Part shown: positions 1 to 9,030 of the stretch, piece after piece
How the letters are laid out: each line of letters opens with the position of its first letter
Numbering within the stretch: the first letter of the stretch is position 1
Notes under the pieces: model-generated
Told to the model about the DNA's origin: nothing
Seen by the model: the letters and a program-made list of their open reading frames with translations, nothing else
Databases searched by the model: none
Program-made: the position numbers and the translations under genes
Assembly (NCBI GenBank): GCA_965209015.1
Contig: OZ242367.1
Span: forward strand, 806,001 to 870,000
Direction: 5' to 3'
Source: Bin80 sp965209015
Lineage (GTDB): Bacteria > Bacteroidota > Rhodothermia > Rhodothermales > Bin80
Length of the DNA stretch: 64,000 nt

Positions 1-214
1 TCCCTGAGATTCAGAGTACTTAACGCATCTGGGAGTTCAGATTTCCTAGATGTTCTGGTTTTTAGAGATCTCAGGCTGTGGATTTTCGCGATTCACTCTG
101 AAAGGATTTGGTTTTTTTTGCTGAGATTGGCTACCTTGAGGTAGCCTTCTCTATTTAATGGTGAATGCCGTGCTTGCATGTATGCGGTTTGATTTGGTAA
201 TAATTTTACCAACT
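1..214. other. leading intergenic region
   Basis: No gene is supported here. An in-frame upstream start for the following barrel protein exists at 158, but the 19 extra residues would sit in front of a normal signal peptide, so it is treated as non-coding. No terminator or RNA gene is recognisable. Confidence 0.4.
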
Positions 215-1153
215 ATGATATACTTCAGAAAGGGGATCAAATATGCTTGGATACTACTTTTGGTGTCTCCCGTTTGTTTGATCACGACATCCCAGGCTCA
301 GCAAACAGGAAAACTATATATTGGAGGGCTTCTGGGGATCTCCCGCTCTCCCGATGTTACAGTGATAGGAGATAGCAACGACCGAAGTAGCCTTTGCGAC
401 GAATATATCAATCCTCTCTATGCTGCAATTTCTGCATGTACTTCCCCGAATCGTGGAGAAGGTGATAGTTGGTCTGTACCTTTTGATGCATCTTGGGGAG
501 CTTTTGCCAGCGCATTCATAGGGTATCGCTTTTCTCCTTCCATACGAGTAGAACTCGAGCATGTCATACGATTCAATAACTATGGTCAGAGATCATCTGT
601 GGTTTCTGCTCAGGGAGTCAACGCGGACAAGCTGAGTGATGAGTTATTTCTGGCTGATGAATGGTTGGGAACGGTTACTGTGCAAGGAATCTATGCGAAC
701 CTAAATTTTGACCTTAGCATGATTAACGGCCCACTTGTTCCCTATGTTGGGGTAGGGATTGGACTCAATCATTCAAAAGTTGACTACGGAAGTGTTTGGA
801 CCAGAAGTCCTGACCCCAAAGATATTCGTACGGGTAGAGATCAACCCAATGCTGATGAGATCGCTCAGAATCTTGCAGGGGTTGCCAGTAGTGGGCATGT
901 AACCATGCAGGATTATCTACTCACCTTCCAGGGGATCCTGGGTGCAGAATATTCGGTGAGTGAGAGGGTTGCATTTGACTTTCGAGCGCGCTGGATGTGG
1001 CTGGATGAATTTGCTGGTGAGATTGTGTGGGATCCACTTCGAGGCCATGTCCCAAATTTACGCCGAGATGGAAGTGAGCCAGTTCATGGACTGATGAGTT
1101 CAGATGATTTTTCTGCGGTAATAATGAGCGTTGGGATGAAATATTATTTTTAG
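215..1153 (+). CDS. outer-membrane beta-barrel protein, surface-antigen-like
   Basis: Predicted secreted outer-membrane protein of about 312 residues. The start at 215 places a signal peptide (charged n-region FRKGIKY, hydrophobic WILLLVSPVCLITT, cleavage after SQA) at the N-terminus; a start at 158 would add an unlikely leader. The mature part alternates amphipathic strands and polar loops (GKLYIGGLLG, FASAFIGYRFSPSIRVELE, LVPYVGVGIGLNHSK, GAEYSVSERVAFDFRARW) and ends in an aromatic strand, MSVGMKYYF, as outer-membrane barrels do. This layout resembles porin-like or Msp4/P44-type surface antigens, but I cannot name a specific family or substrate. It is monocistronic, facing a convergent sulfatase gene. 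Confidence 0.7.
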   Translation: MIYFRKGIKYAWILLLVSPVCLITTSQAQQTGKLYIGGLLGISRSPDVTVIGDSNDRSSLCDEYINPLYAAISACTSPNRGEGDSWSVPFDASWGAFASAFIGYRFSPSIRVELEHVIRFNNYGQRSSVVSAQGVNADKLSDELFLADEWLGTVTVQGIYANLNFDLSMINGPLVPYVGVGIGLNHSKVDYGSVWTRSPDPKDIRTGRDQPNADEIAQNLAGVASSGHVTMQDYLLTFQGILGAEYSVSERVAFDFRARWMWLDEFAGEIVWDPLRGHVPNLRRDGSEPVHGLMSSDDFSAVIMSVGMKYYF

Positions 1154-1232
1154 CCCGATAAATCTCCTTTGATCAGTCTACTCTGGATATAGCCGTCCGA
1201 TTCGGTGGATGGGGCTGTCTAGTCACATCAGT

Positions 1233-2960
1233 TCATTCTAATGTTACAGTAACTGTTCTACTCGGAGTATACCCTATCCGGTGTGCTATCGCCCTTAGGG
1301 TCTGATCTGGTGTGAGAGCAACAGGTGAAGTGTACAAGAGCCACCGACTGGCTTCGGGGTTACTAGATTCCAGAATTTGATATCCAATTGATGCACCCTC
1401 AGTCCCACTAACAAGACGAAGGAGCAGAAGGTTTGACGAATCCAAATTATGGATAACCCCATAGTGTAGTGAGTCATCAGATAGCCGATGAATCATTTCA
1501 CCTCCTGAGACTAGTTCGATCGTTACGGGGGAGGTTTGGGGTTGAATGTGATCCGGCCACATCTGGGCAACGAGGTCCATCTCCTCCAGTGTACCAGGAT
1601 CCTTTGTGTCATCCATCCATGCGCTTAATTCAGCACGCATCTGAGCCAGTTGGTCCTCAAAGGCAGGATCAAGTGCCAAGTTAACAAGCTCATGAGGATC
1701 TGTTTCTAAATGGAAAAGTTCCTCTACAGGTTTAGAGCTCCTGAACCACTGAGACTGGAATTCATCAAGTTTGCCAGCATCATGCAGACGAAGGAGTTCT
1801 TGCATACTCCCCATCTGTTCCCGATAAGTAATGGGTAGATAATAGGCACGGTCAGGCTGAAGGTTACGGATATATTTGAATTGATGATCTCTGATGGCGC
1901 GTTTCGTGTCATATTCCGTATCAAACCGATCAGCGGCTGCATGAATATACTGTCTGGGGGGACGCACTTTCTGACTGCCTAAAAAGGGCTGCCCATCCAG
2001 ATAGTCCGGCAAGGGTATTCCAGCAAGGGAGAAAACAGTGGGTGCCAAATCAACAAAGCTGATCAACTGCTCATCCGTCTGACCGCCAAGTTGGCCGTTT
2101 GGAAATCGGATCCCAAATGGGACACGCAGACCAGAATCGTAAAGCTGGCGTTTTTGTCGGGGGAGTGGCCCACCATGATCCGAATAAAACATGATGATCG
2201 TTGTTTCCAGTAAGTTGTCCTCCTCCAGTTCATTCAGGATCGTGCCAATCTGTTGATCCAGCAAGAGAATATTGGAGTACATCCTGCGTACATCTGAACG
2301 AACGATTTCAGTATTTGGGAGATAGGGAGGAATTGGAATACTGGAGTCTGGAGAGATTAGAAGGGAATCACTTGCTCGTCTCCAGATTTGGGATTCATGC
2401 GTAAAACCAAGATTGACCACCGAGAAGAACGGCATGTTTTCGGGTCGATTATTCCAATGAGCTTGACGTCCATTCTCATCCCATGCGGTCATGGGTGCCT
2501 TAAACTGATAATCTTGCTTGCTCTTATTTGTTGTATAATACCCAAATTCACGCATTACTTCGCTCATCATGCGCACTGGTGGATCTGGGGTCGCCTCATA
2601 GGAGATGACCCCAATCTTCTCCATGTACTCGGGACGGGAAGTAGTTCGCTGATGCTGTGCTCCTCCTCGGGTTGGATAGATGCCGGTCGTAATTGAGAAA
2701 CGACTCGGAGCACAGACCCCCGAGACCGAAAACATACGTGTATATCGCACTCCCTCGTTAAAAAAACGGTCAAGATTTGGAGTCCGAATTGTGGAGTCTC
2801 CATATGCGGGGATCGTAGGGCTCAAATCTTCGGCGACAAGCCACAGAATATTCGGTTGAGAAGGTAGCTCTAGTGTATCGTAATCCAAGAATGATACGTC
2901 CTGAGAGGAATCGCAGGAACCCAAGATTAGCAGTAGGAATAGGATGTGTATTTTTTTCAT
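1233..2960 (-). CDS. type I sulfatase, lipoprotein
   Basis: Arylsulfatase-family enzyme that hydrolyses sulfate esters, probably on polysaccharides or glycosaminoglycans. The start at 2960 gives a lipoprotein signal (KKIHILFLLLILGSC) with lipobox LGSC; an upstream in-frame start at 3107 adds 49 residues with no family support. Motifs: NILWLVAEDLSP with metal-binding acidic residues, then SGVCAPSR, the formylglycine signature C-x-P-S-R at about residue 83, whose Cys needs an oxidising maturase. SDHGGPLPR carries further metal/catalytic residues. The C-terminal ~100 residues look like an accessory beta domain. About 575 residues is normal for the family. No anaerobic sulfatase maturase or SusC/D pair lies nearby, so the substrate is unknown. 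Confidence 0.9.
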   Translation of the reverse strand: MKKIHILFLLLILGSCDSSQDVSFLDYDTLELPSQPNILWLVAEDLSPTIPAYGDSTIRTPNLDRFFNEGVRYTRMFSVSGVCAPSRFSITTGIYPTRGGAQHQRTTSRPEYMEKIGVISYEATPDPPVRMMSEVMREFGYYTTNKSKQDYQFKAPMTAWDENGRQAHWNNRPENMPFFSVVNLGFTHESQIWRRASDSLLISPDSSIPIPPYLPNTEIVRSDVRRMYSNILLLDQQIGTILNELEEDNLLETTIIMFYSDHGGPLPRQKRQLYDSGLRVPFGIRFPNGQLGGQTDEQLISFVDLAPTVFSLAGIPLPDYLDGQPFLGSQKVRPPRQYIHAAADRFDTEYDTKRAIRDHQFKYIRNLQPDRAYYLPITYREQMGSMQELLRLHDAGKLDEFQSQWFRSSKPVEELFHLETDPHELVNLALDPAFEDQLAQMRAELSAWMDDTKDPGTLEEMDLVAQMWPDHIQPQTSPVTIELVSGGEMIHRLSDDSLHYGVIHNLDSSNLLLLRLVSGTEGASIGYQILESSNPEASRWLLYTSPVALTPDQTLRAIAHRIGYTPSRTVTVTLE

Positions 2961-3458
2961 ACTCATTCTAGGATAGGACCTTAATATATCAAATGGAGAG
3001 AGAAGAATATCAGAGAGTAATGGAGATGATTCAAAGTACCACTGAGGGATACGCTTTTTCCACATATATTTTCCGTAGAGGGGAGTACTGGAAAATATAG
3101 AAGTCACTCGGGTTGGGGTAGATTTACGTAAGCTGAAACTTTAGCCGTGATCAGGAAGCAATCTACTGAATCATGGATGACCTCTGAGATGAAGGCTTCA
3201 TTAATCACGCCTCGTAACCTACTATAAATGAGTGGATTAGGCCATCTCATAAATTATAGTCCAAGGTTGGGAAGGAGAAATTTTGTGCTTACTTGTGTGA
3301 AATATATCTGCGGATACATGCGGTAGATTTCCAGCCCGAACTTGATTATGCAAGCTTCTTGATTGCGAGTCACCTTTATTCCCAATGAGCTTCGTTTATC
3401 ATATTCTAATCTGAAACCCTATAAGAATTGGCATGGTATATAAGATTCAGTAACTATC
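2961..3458. other. divergent intergenic region
   Basis: About 500 bases between the divergent sulfatase and isomerase-like genes; it should contain both promoters. AT-rich stretches are present, but I see no clear promoter box, repeat or RNA gene. The first ~150 bases are an open extension of the sulfatase frame, judged non-coding. Confidence 0.4.
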
Positions 3459-4391
3459 TTGCAGAACATGCAACTTGGATTTGTCAGTGCCATTTTTCCT
3501 GAATTACCCGTTGAGAAAGTAATTGCCCTCGCCTCGGATCTAACCTATGACTGTGTTGAGCTAATGTGTTGGCCAAGAGGGAAGGCCACCCGTCGCTATG
3601 CAGGAGTGACCCATGTAGATGTTCAGTCGCTTGACTCTCAGAGCGCTCGCGAATTGCGAACGTTGGCAGATAAACATAACGTCTCAATCAGTGCACTGGG
3701 ATATTACCCGAACCCACTTTCACCAGATACCGAGGAAGCGAACATCGCAGTCACCCAAATTCGTCGGATGATTGATGCGGCGGCTTTACTTGGGCTTGAA
3801 ACAGTAAACACATTTATCGGTCGTGACTGGCGCCACTCTGTTCAGGATAACTGGCCACATGTATTGGAGGTATGGCAGCCAATTGTAGCCTATGCTGAGA
3901 GAAATGGAATCCGTATTGGGATCGAAAATTGCCCAATGTATTTTTCGGATGACGAGTGGCCCTCAGGCAAAAATATCGCTCATTCACCAGCCATTTGGGA
4001 GCGGCTCTTTACGGACCTCGGAAGTAGCGCGATAGGTCTCAATTACGATCCCTCCCATATGATCTGGCAACAGATGGATGAGCTAAAGCCGATTCGTACC
4101 TTTGCTGATCGTCTCTTTCATGTTCATGCGAAAGATGTTCGGTTGGACCGTGATCAATTGGATAAAGTAGGTATATTGTCTACTCCGAACTCTTTTCATA
4201 CTCCAAAATTGCCTGGTCTTGGAGATGTAGATTGGGGAAAATTCTTCTCTCACCTCACAGATGTTGGATATAGCGGAGCCATCTGTGTTGAGGTTGAAGA
4301 TCGTGCGTACGAGGGCTCCCTTGAGGCACGAATAGCTGCTTTGAAGCAAAGTCTGAATTATCTACGCCAATTTATACCTCGTCGTTCTTAG
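3459..4391 (+). CDS. sugar phosphate isomerase/epimerase (xylose isomerase-like TIM barrel)
   Basis: A 310-residue AP_endonuc_2/xylose-isomerase-like TIM barrel. Family members isomerise or epimerise sugars, inositols or hydroxypyruvate with a divalent metal. The expected metal ligands are visible along the barrel: Glu in RIGIENCPMYF, Asp/His in NYDPSHMIWQ, His in RLFHVHAKD and Glu in ICVEVEDRAYEG. There is no signal peptide, so it is cytoplasmic. The next gene, a HAD phosphatase, starts 21 bases downstream on the same strand, suggesting a two-gene unit acting on a phosphorylated sugar or polyol. The exact substrate cannot be read from the sequence. Confidence 0.8.
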   Translation: MQNMQLGFVSAIFPELPVEKVIALASDLTYDCVELMCWPRGKATRRYAGVTHVDVQSLDSQSARELRTLADKHNVSISALGYYPNPLSPDTEEANIAVTQIRRMIDAAALLGLETVNTFIGRDWRHSVQDNWPHVLEVWQPIVAYAERNGIRIGIENCPMYFSDDEWPSGKNIAHSPAIWERLFTDLGSSAIGLNYDPSHMIWQQMDELKPIRTFADRLFHVHAKDVRLDRDQLDKVGILSTPNSFHTPKLPGLGDVDWGKFFSHLTDVGYSGAICVEVEDRAYEGSLEARIAALKQSLNYLRQFIPRRS

Positions 4392-4412
4392 ACTGGACAG
4401 ATCTATACTTTA

Positions 4413-5282
4413 ATGGACAAATCCATATCAATTCTTCAAAACCGGAAGGATTTCTTGATTGCCATTGATTCCGATGGCTGCGTATTTGATACTATGGAGG
4501 TGAAGCACAAGGAATGCTTTTGTCCGGTTACGATTCGTCATTATGGATTGCAGGCCATCAGTAAATATGCCAGAGAGGCTTGGGAATTTGTGAATCTATA
4601 TTCAGTTCATCGAGGAATGAACCGCTTTCCTGCACTGGTGCAAGTCATGGATCAGTTGCGTCAACGCTCAGAGGTATTGCTTCGAAATGTCAATATTCCA
4701 GACTTAGAGGAGTTAAGAGACTGGATTCAATCTAAGCCCAAACTTGGGAATCCTGCCCTCGCGCATGCAGCACAAAAAGATCAGGCGCTGATGAAAGTAC
4801 TAAAATGGAGCGAAGCAGTGAATCATTCGGTGGCTGAAATGGTCATTGGGGTTCCGCCTTTTCCGCATGTACATGAAACGCTAACCAAAGCGGTAGATCA
4901 CGCGGATATGATGGTTGCTTCCAGTACACCTACAGATGCACTCCAGCGCGAGTGGGGTGAACATGGTCTATCCGAGTATGTCCAAATGATTGCTGGTCAA
5001 GAAATAGGCCCTAAATCTCATCAGTTATCTTCTATGGCGGCCCCGCATTATTCACCTAATCGGATCCTCATGATTGGAGATGCATTCAGCGATTATCGCG
5101 CGGCAAAGAGCATTGGTGCATGTTTTTATCCGATCCTACCTGGAGAGGAAGAATCATCATGGGATCGACTTCTGAAGGAGTCCCTGAGCAGATTTTTTAT
5201 GAGTGGATATCAAGGAAAATATGAGCAAGAATTGATCAGCGAACTACGTGAGAGACTACCCGAGTCTCCACCCTGGAATTAG
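4413..5282 (+). CDS. HAD-superfamily hydrolase
   Basis: Cytoplasmic haloacid dehalogenase-fold phosphatase of 289 residues. HAD motif I is AIDSDGCVFDT (nucleophile Asp followed by D+2), motif II is the Ser in MMVASSTPT, and motif IV is MIGDAFSDYRAA (GDxxxD). A large cap of about 120 residues lies between motifs I and II. The usual motif I is DxDG[TV]; here it is DSDGCVF, still functional-looking. It follows the sugar isomerase-like gene and may dephosphorylate the same sugar phosphate; this link is inferred from position only. Confidence 0.8.
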   Translation: MDKSISILQNRKDFLIAIDSDGCVFDTMEVKHKECFCPVTIRHYGLQAISKYAREAWEFVNLYSVHRGMNRFPALVQVMDQLRQRSEVLLRNVNIPDLEELRDWIQSKPKLGNPALAHAAQKDQALMKVLKWSEAVNHSVAEMVIGVPPFPHVHETLTKAVDHADMMVASSTPTDALQREWGEHGLSEYVQMIAGQEIGPKSHQLSSMAAPHYSPNRILMIGDAFSDYRAAKSIGACFYPILPGEEESSWDRLLKESLSRFFMSGYQGKYEQELISELRERLPESPPWN

Positions 5283-5444
5283 AGCGGATTGACATGCTCA
5301 CTCCCCGGATATGGTATTGTGTGGCCCATCTAATTGATGCGTAAAGCCTCCAAAAGGATTGGAGTGTAGAATTTTGTGATCAAGGATTATCGGTACAGTC
5401 ATCTGATCCGATAGATCAATGATTTTGTCAGGAGTTAAGGTGTA

Positions 5445-7124
5445 TCAGTTCGCGGGAAAGGCATCGGTCACGCAACCATCGCTGGCAGAGGAAACAGTTT
5501 GCGCATATCTTAGCAGAACTCCGGCACTCGCCTTTAATGGTGGAGCGGTCCACTTCTTCCGGCGGAGTAGGAGTTCGGAGTCCTCAACTTCAAGGGTCAG
5601 TGCATGATTGACTGGATCAATTGTGATTGAATCGCCATCCTCTACTAGAGCGATTGTGCCACCCACTTGTGCCTCTGGAGTAATGTGTCCCACTACGAAG
5701 CCATGTGTCCCTCCAGAAAAGCGCCCATCGGTAATGAGAGCAACGTCAGTGCCGAGACCAGCTCCCATGATTGCGCCCGTCGGACGGAGCATTTCTGGCA
5801 TCCCTGGTCCTCCTTTTGGCCCGCAGTACCGAATGACAAGAACCTCCCCTGCAATAATTTTACCTTCAAGGATGGAATCCATTGCCTCTTCTTCACTATC
5901 AAATACTCGTGCAATTCCACTGAATCGTTCGCCTTCTTTGCCGGTGATCTTGGCTACTGATCCTTCCGATGCAAGATTGCCATAGAGAATTTGTAGATGT
6001 CCAGTGCGCTTGATCGGATCATCCAGCGAATGGATGACTTCTTGTCCAGAGGTTAGGTTAGGTACTTCGGATAGGTTTTCCTGTACACTTCGTCCGGTAA
6101 TGGTTATACAATCTCCATGAAGAAGATTGTGGTTAAGGAGCATTTTCATGACCGCGGGTACTCCACCAACATTGTAGAGGTCTTCCATGACAAAACGTCC
6201 GCTCGGTTTAAGATCTGCCAGTAGGGGAGTACACTCGCTCATTGCCTGAAAATCATCCAGTGTTAGGGGGACTTCGGCGGCTTTGGCCATAGCAATAAGA
6301 TGCAGTGCAGCATTCGTAGACCCTCCAAGGACAATAACAATCCGAAGGGCATTTTCAAATGCCTCTCGCGTGAGAATATCTCTGGGTTTCAGATCTTTTT
6401 CCAGAAGCTGGTAGATCACATCCCCAATCTGATTGGTTTCATGCTGTTTTTCTGCACTTACTGCGGGATAGGATGAATCAAATGGGAGCGACATGCCCAA
6501 GGCTTCAATTGCAGAGGCCATTGTATTGGCCGTGTACATTCCTCCACATGCACCTGCTCCGGGACATGCCTTTCTAGTGATCTCTTGAAAATCTTGATCC
6601 GTGATTGAGCCAGTCGCACGCTGTCCAGCGGCCTCAAATGCAGACACGATATCAATTGGTTGGTTCTTCCAGCAGCCGGGTTTAATCGTACCGCCATAGA
6701 CCATAAGGCCGGGGCGGTTCAATCTGGCTAAGGCCATGATGGAGCCGGGCATATTCTTATCACATCCAGCGACCGTTATAACCGCATCATACCACTGTGC
6801 TGAAGCCACGGTCTCAATGGATTCAGCAATCAGATCTCGAGAAGGGAGAGAGAAGCGCATTCCAGAGGAACCCATTGAAATCCCGTCGCTCACGCCGATG
6901 GTATGATATATGAGTCCGATCAGGTCCTTAGACTGGACACTTCCCTTGATATTTTTTGCTAAATCATTCAGATGCATATTACAGGGATTCCCCTCCCAGC
7001 CCATACTTACGATACCCACCTGTGCTTTATTTAAGTCATCTTCTGTCAGGCCGATCGCATGCAGCATCGCACGTGCGCCGCCTTGTAAGGAATTTTGAGT
7101 GACTTGCCTGCTATATCGGTTCAT
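5445..7124 (-). CDS. ilvD: dihydroxy-acid dehydratase
   Basis: Fe-S dehydratase converting 2,3-dihydroxy-isovalerate and its isoleucine-pathway analogue to 2-keto acids in branched-chain amino acid synthesis. The start at 7124 (MNRYSRQVTQ) matches the family N-terminus; an in-frame start at 7187 would overlap the upstream permease gene. Visible motifs: VSMGWEGNPCNMH and VAGCDKNMPG (cluster cysteines), CPGAGACGGMYTANTMA, and the C-terminal GPKGGPGMPEM and TDGRFSGGTHG. About 559 residues is normal. No other ilv gene is adjacent. The neighbour is a gluconate-type permease, so a sugar-acid dehydratase of the same superfamily is the main alternative, but the N-terminal motifs fit IlvD better. Confidence 0.9.
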   Translation of the reverse strand: MNRYSRQVTQNSLQGGARAMLHAIGLTEDDLNKAQVGIVSMGWEGNPCNMHLNDLAKNIKGSVQSKDLIGLIYHTIGVSDGISMGSSGMRFSLPSRDLIAESIETVASAQWYDAVITVAGCDKNMPGSIMALARLNRPGLMVYGGTIKPGCWKNQPIDIVSAFEAAGQRATGSITDQDFQEITRKACPGAGACGGMYTANTMASAIEALGMSLPFDSSYPAVSAEKQHETNQIGDVIYQLLEKDLKPRDILTREAFENALRIVIVLGGSTNAALHLIAMAKAAEVPLTLDDFQAMSECTPLLADLKPSGRFVMEDLYNVGGVPAVMKMLLNHNLLHGDCITITGRSVQENLSEVPNLTSGQEVIHSLDDPIKRTGHLQILYGNLASEGSVAKITGKEGERFSGIARVFDSEEEAMDSILEGKIIAGEVLVIRYCGPKGGPGMPEMLRPTGAIMGAGLGTDVALITDGRFSGGTHGFVVGHITPEAQVGGTIALVEDGDSITIDPVNHALTLEVEDSELLLRRKKWTAPPLKASAGVLLRYAQTVSSASDGCVTDAFPAN

Positions 7125-7128
7125 CAAA

Positions 7129-8478
7129 TTATACAAGTGGCAGAATGATAGATAAAAAGACAGAAATAATACCGGCAGTTGTTCCAAGTATGATAAGTAG
7201 TACAGACCAGGATTTTAGCGTTTCCACCTCTGTGAGTCCACTCATTTTGGAGTAGATCCAAAAACCACTGTCATTCATCCAAGACCCTACCAGTGATCCG
7301 CCCCCAATTGCCGTTCCAAGGTAGACAATATTAAAGTTCAGGCTTTCAGGAGTGATCATTGCAGCAAGCATGGCCGAGGCGGTGATCATCGCGACAGTAG
7401 AGGAGCCCTGAGCAAATTTCAGTAGACTGGCAATACCGAAGCCAAGGATGAGCATACCAATTCCTGAAGAGCCAGAAGTCCCCTGAAAGAGATCACTGAT
7501 TGCAGGGCCGATCTGGGCCTCTTTGAGCATTGCACCAAATGTTCCACCTGCGGCGGTAATGAGAATAATTAGGCCGCCACTCATGAGGGATTGTTCAATG
7601 ACCTTGGTAAGGGCTTCACGTGTCGGCCGACGCATATAGATGTAGAGGGCAGTAGATGCTACAGCAGCTAATAGCAAAGCCATATTGGCATCCCCAATCA
7701 CATAGATCCACCGAGCGAGTGGTGCATCAGGATCTACGAACGGAAGCACGACTGTCTTTCCGGCAATGAATAGAATTGGGAGCACGATCGGTAGCACAGA
7801 AACCCCTAAACCTGGAAGTTGAGTAAGTTCAGATTCACTTGATTCTATACCTGCAACATCGCGCATGGGAACGGGCATTTTCCGATTCAGCCAACTGGCA
7901 TAGAGGAGTCCCAAAACCGTAGCCGGGAGAGCTACCAGTGCTCCAATGAGAATCATTGTACCCAAATCCACATTCAGATTTTCAGCAATAACTAGTGGGC
8001 CAGGCGTAGGGGGAACAAGAGCATGTGTGGCCGCTGCACCTGCAGCGATGGCAATGACATACTTGAGGTAGTCCCTCCCTGTTTGTGAAAACATTGAACG
8101 GGCCAAGGGGATCAGCAGGTAAAAGACAGTGTCAAAGAATACCGGAACGGAGAGCACAAAGCCGCTTGCTGCCAGTGCTGGGCTGCCTCTTTCTTTACCT
8201 AAGAAACGGATGAAGGCCTGTACGACGCGATCCGCTGCACCACTACTCATCATAGTCACACCAATGATTGCTGCCATGGCAATCACGATCCCAATACTTC
8301 CTGCTGTCGAGCCAAATGAGGTGGCCACGCGCGCCATTTTAATTGGCCATTCACCTGGGGAAAGGATACTGATGACAATCGCTGCCGTAATCAGCGCTAC
8401 AAAAGCATTGATTCGGAGGCCCACAATCATACCAACGACGATGATAATGCCGAGTAGAAGAATGAGGAGAGGAATCAT
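7129..8478 (-). CDS. gluconate/H+ symporter, GntP family permease
   Basis: Inner-membrane permease of 449 residues, nearly all hydrophobic, with about a dozen predicted membrane segments. Family-typical stretches include GLRINAFVALI near the N-terminus, SVPVFFDTVFYLLIPLA, ATHALVPPTPGPLVIAENL, GSSTVAMITASAM and IGGGSLVGSWMNDSGFW near the end. Family members take up gluconate or related hydroxy acids with protons. The stop lies five bases before the ilvD start, so the two are probably cotranscribed; a role in hydroxy-acid uptake feeding a dehydratase is inferred. Confidence 0.9.
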   Translation of the reverse strand: MIPLLILLLGIIIVVGMIVGLRINAFVALITAAIVISILSPGEWPIKMARVATSFGSTAGSIGIVIAMAAIIGVTMMSSGAADRVVQAFIRFLGKERGSPALAASGFVLSVPVFFDTVFYLLIPLARSMFSQTGRDYLKYVIAIAAGAAATHALVPPTPGPLVIAENLNVDLGTMILIGALVALPATVLGLLYASWLNRKMPVPMRDVAGIESSESELTQLPGLGVSVLPIVLPILFIAGKTVVLPFVDPDAPLARWIYVIGDANMALLLAAVASTALYIYMRRPTREALTKVIEQSLMSGGLIILITAAGGTFGAMLKEAQIGPAISDLFQGTSGSSGIGMLILGFGIASLLKFAQGSSTVAMITASAMLAAMITPESLNFNIVYLGTAIGGGSLVGSWMNDSGFWIYSKMSGLTEVETLKSWSVLLIILGTTAGIISVFLSIILPLV

Positions 8479-9030
8479 GAGAGATTGAAGTAGGGTGAAC
8501 CAGTAAATTGATGTATGATGCTTAGGCCATTGATCTCAAAATCAATTCTCTTGGCCGCCGACAAGAATTTCGTTGGCCTCACAGTCAAGCTGGCATTTCT
8601 GGTTAGAAGTGTCATGAGTCGACCGCAATAACTGAGGATTTTCCAGACATTTAAGATAAGGTTGAGGTAGTGTTGCTTTGCCGAAAGATTCCTTTACAGT
8701 ATCCATACTAAATTAATGATGCCTACAACCTTTCTTCCGTCCCCGCAAGTTAACAAATTTTGTGTGGCAATCTATCAAGTGAGGAATAAACTTCATGGTG
8801 TCTCCCGAAATCATCTTGAGCCAAACCTCAAGATCCTTTGGAGTTTTCTGACTGAAAAGAAAACAAGGTTTGTCTGGGTGGAAGTATGTTCTTTGCAGTA
8901 ACGCATTGGGATCTATGTGATTATTCTGCCATGTTACTGGATGTACTCATCCCCCTAATATGGATTGGACTAGAATGACGGAACCGGAATTATTTCATTC
9001 GTTTTTCTAATGGTCTGGGAAAATAGGAAG
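8479..9030. other. intergenic region
   Basis: About 550 bases between two - strand genes. It should contain the promoter of the GntP/ilvD unit near 8480-8600 and the end of the AlbA_2 transcript near 9000. I see no convincing gene, RNA or repeat. Confidence 0.4.

Noticed and set aside
5608..5985. 125-codon + strand frame inside ilvD
   Set aside because: It is the antisense of a strongly conserved ilvD region; composition is that of a shadow frame.
8716..8901. 61-codon + strand frame in the gap after the GntP gene
   Set aside because: Random-looking composition, no start signal, no neighbours on that strand.
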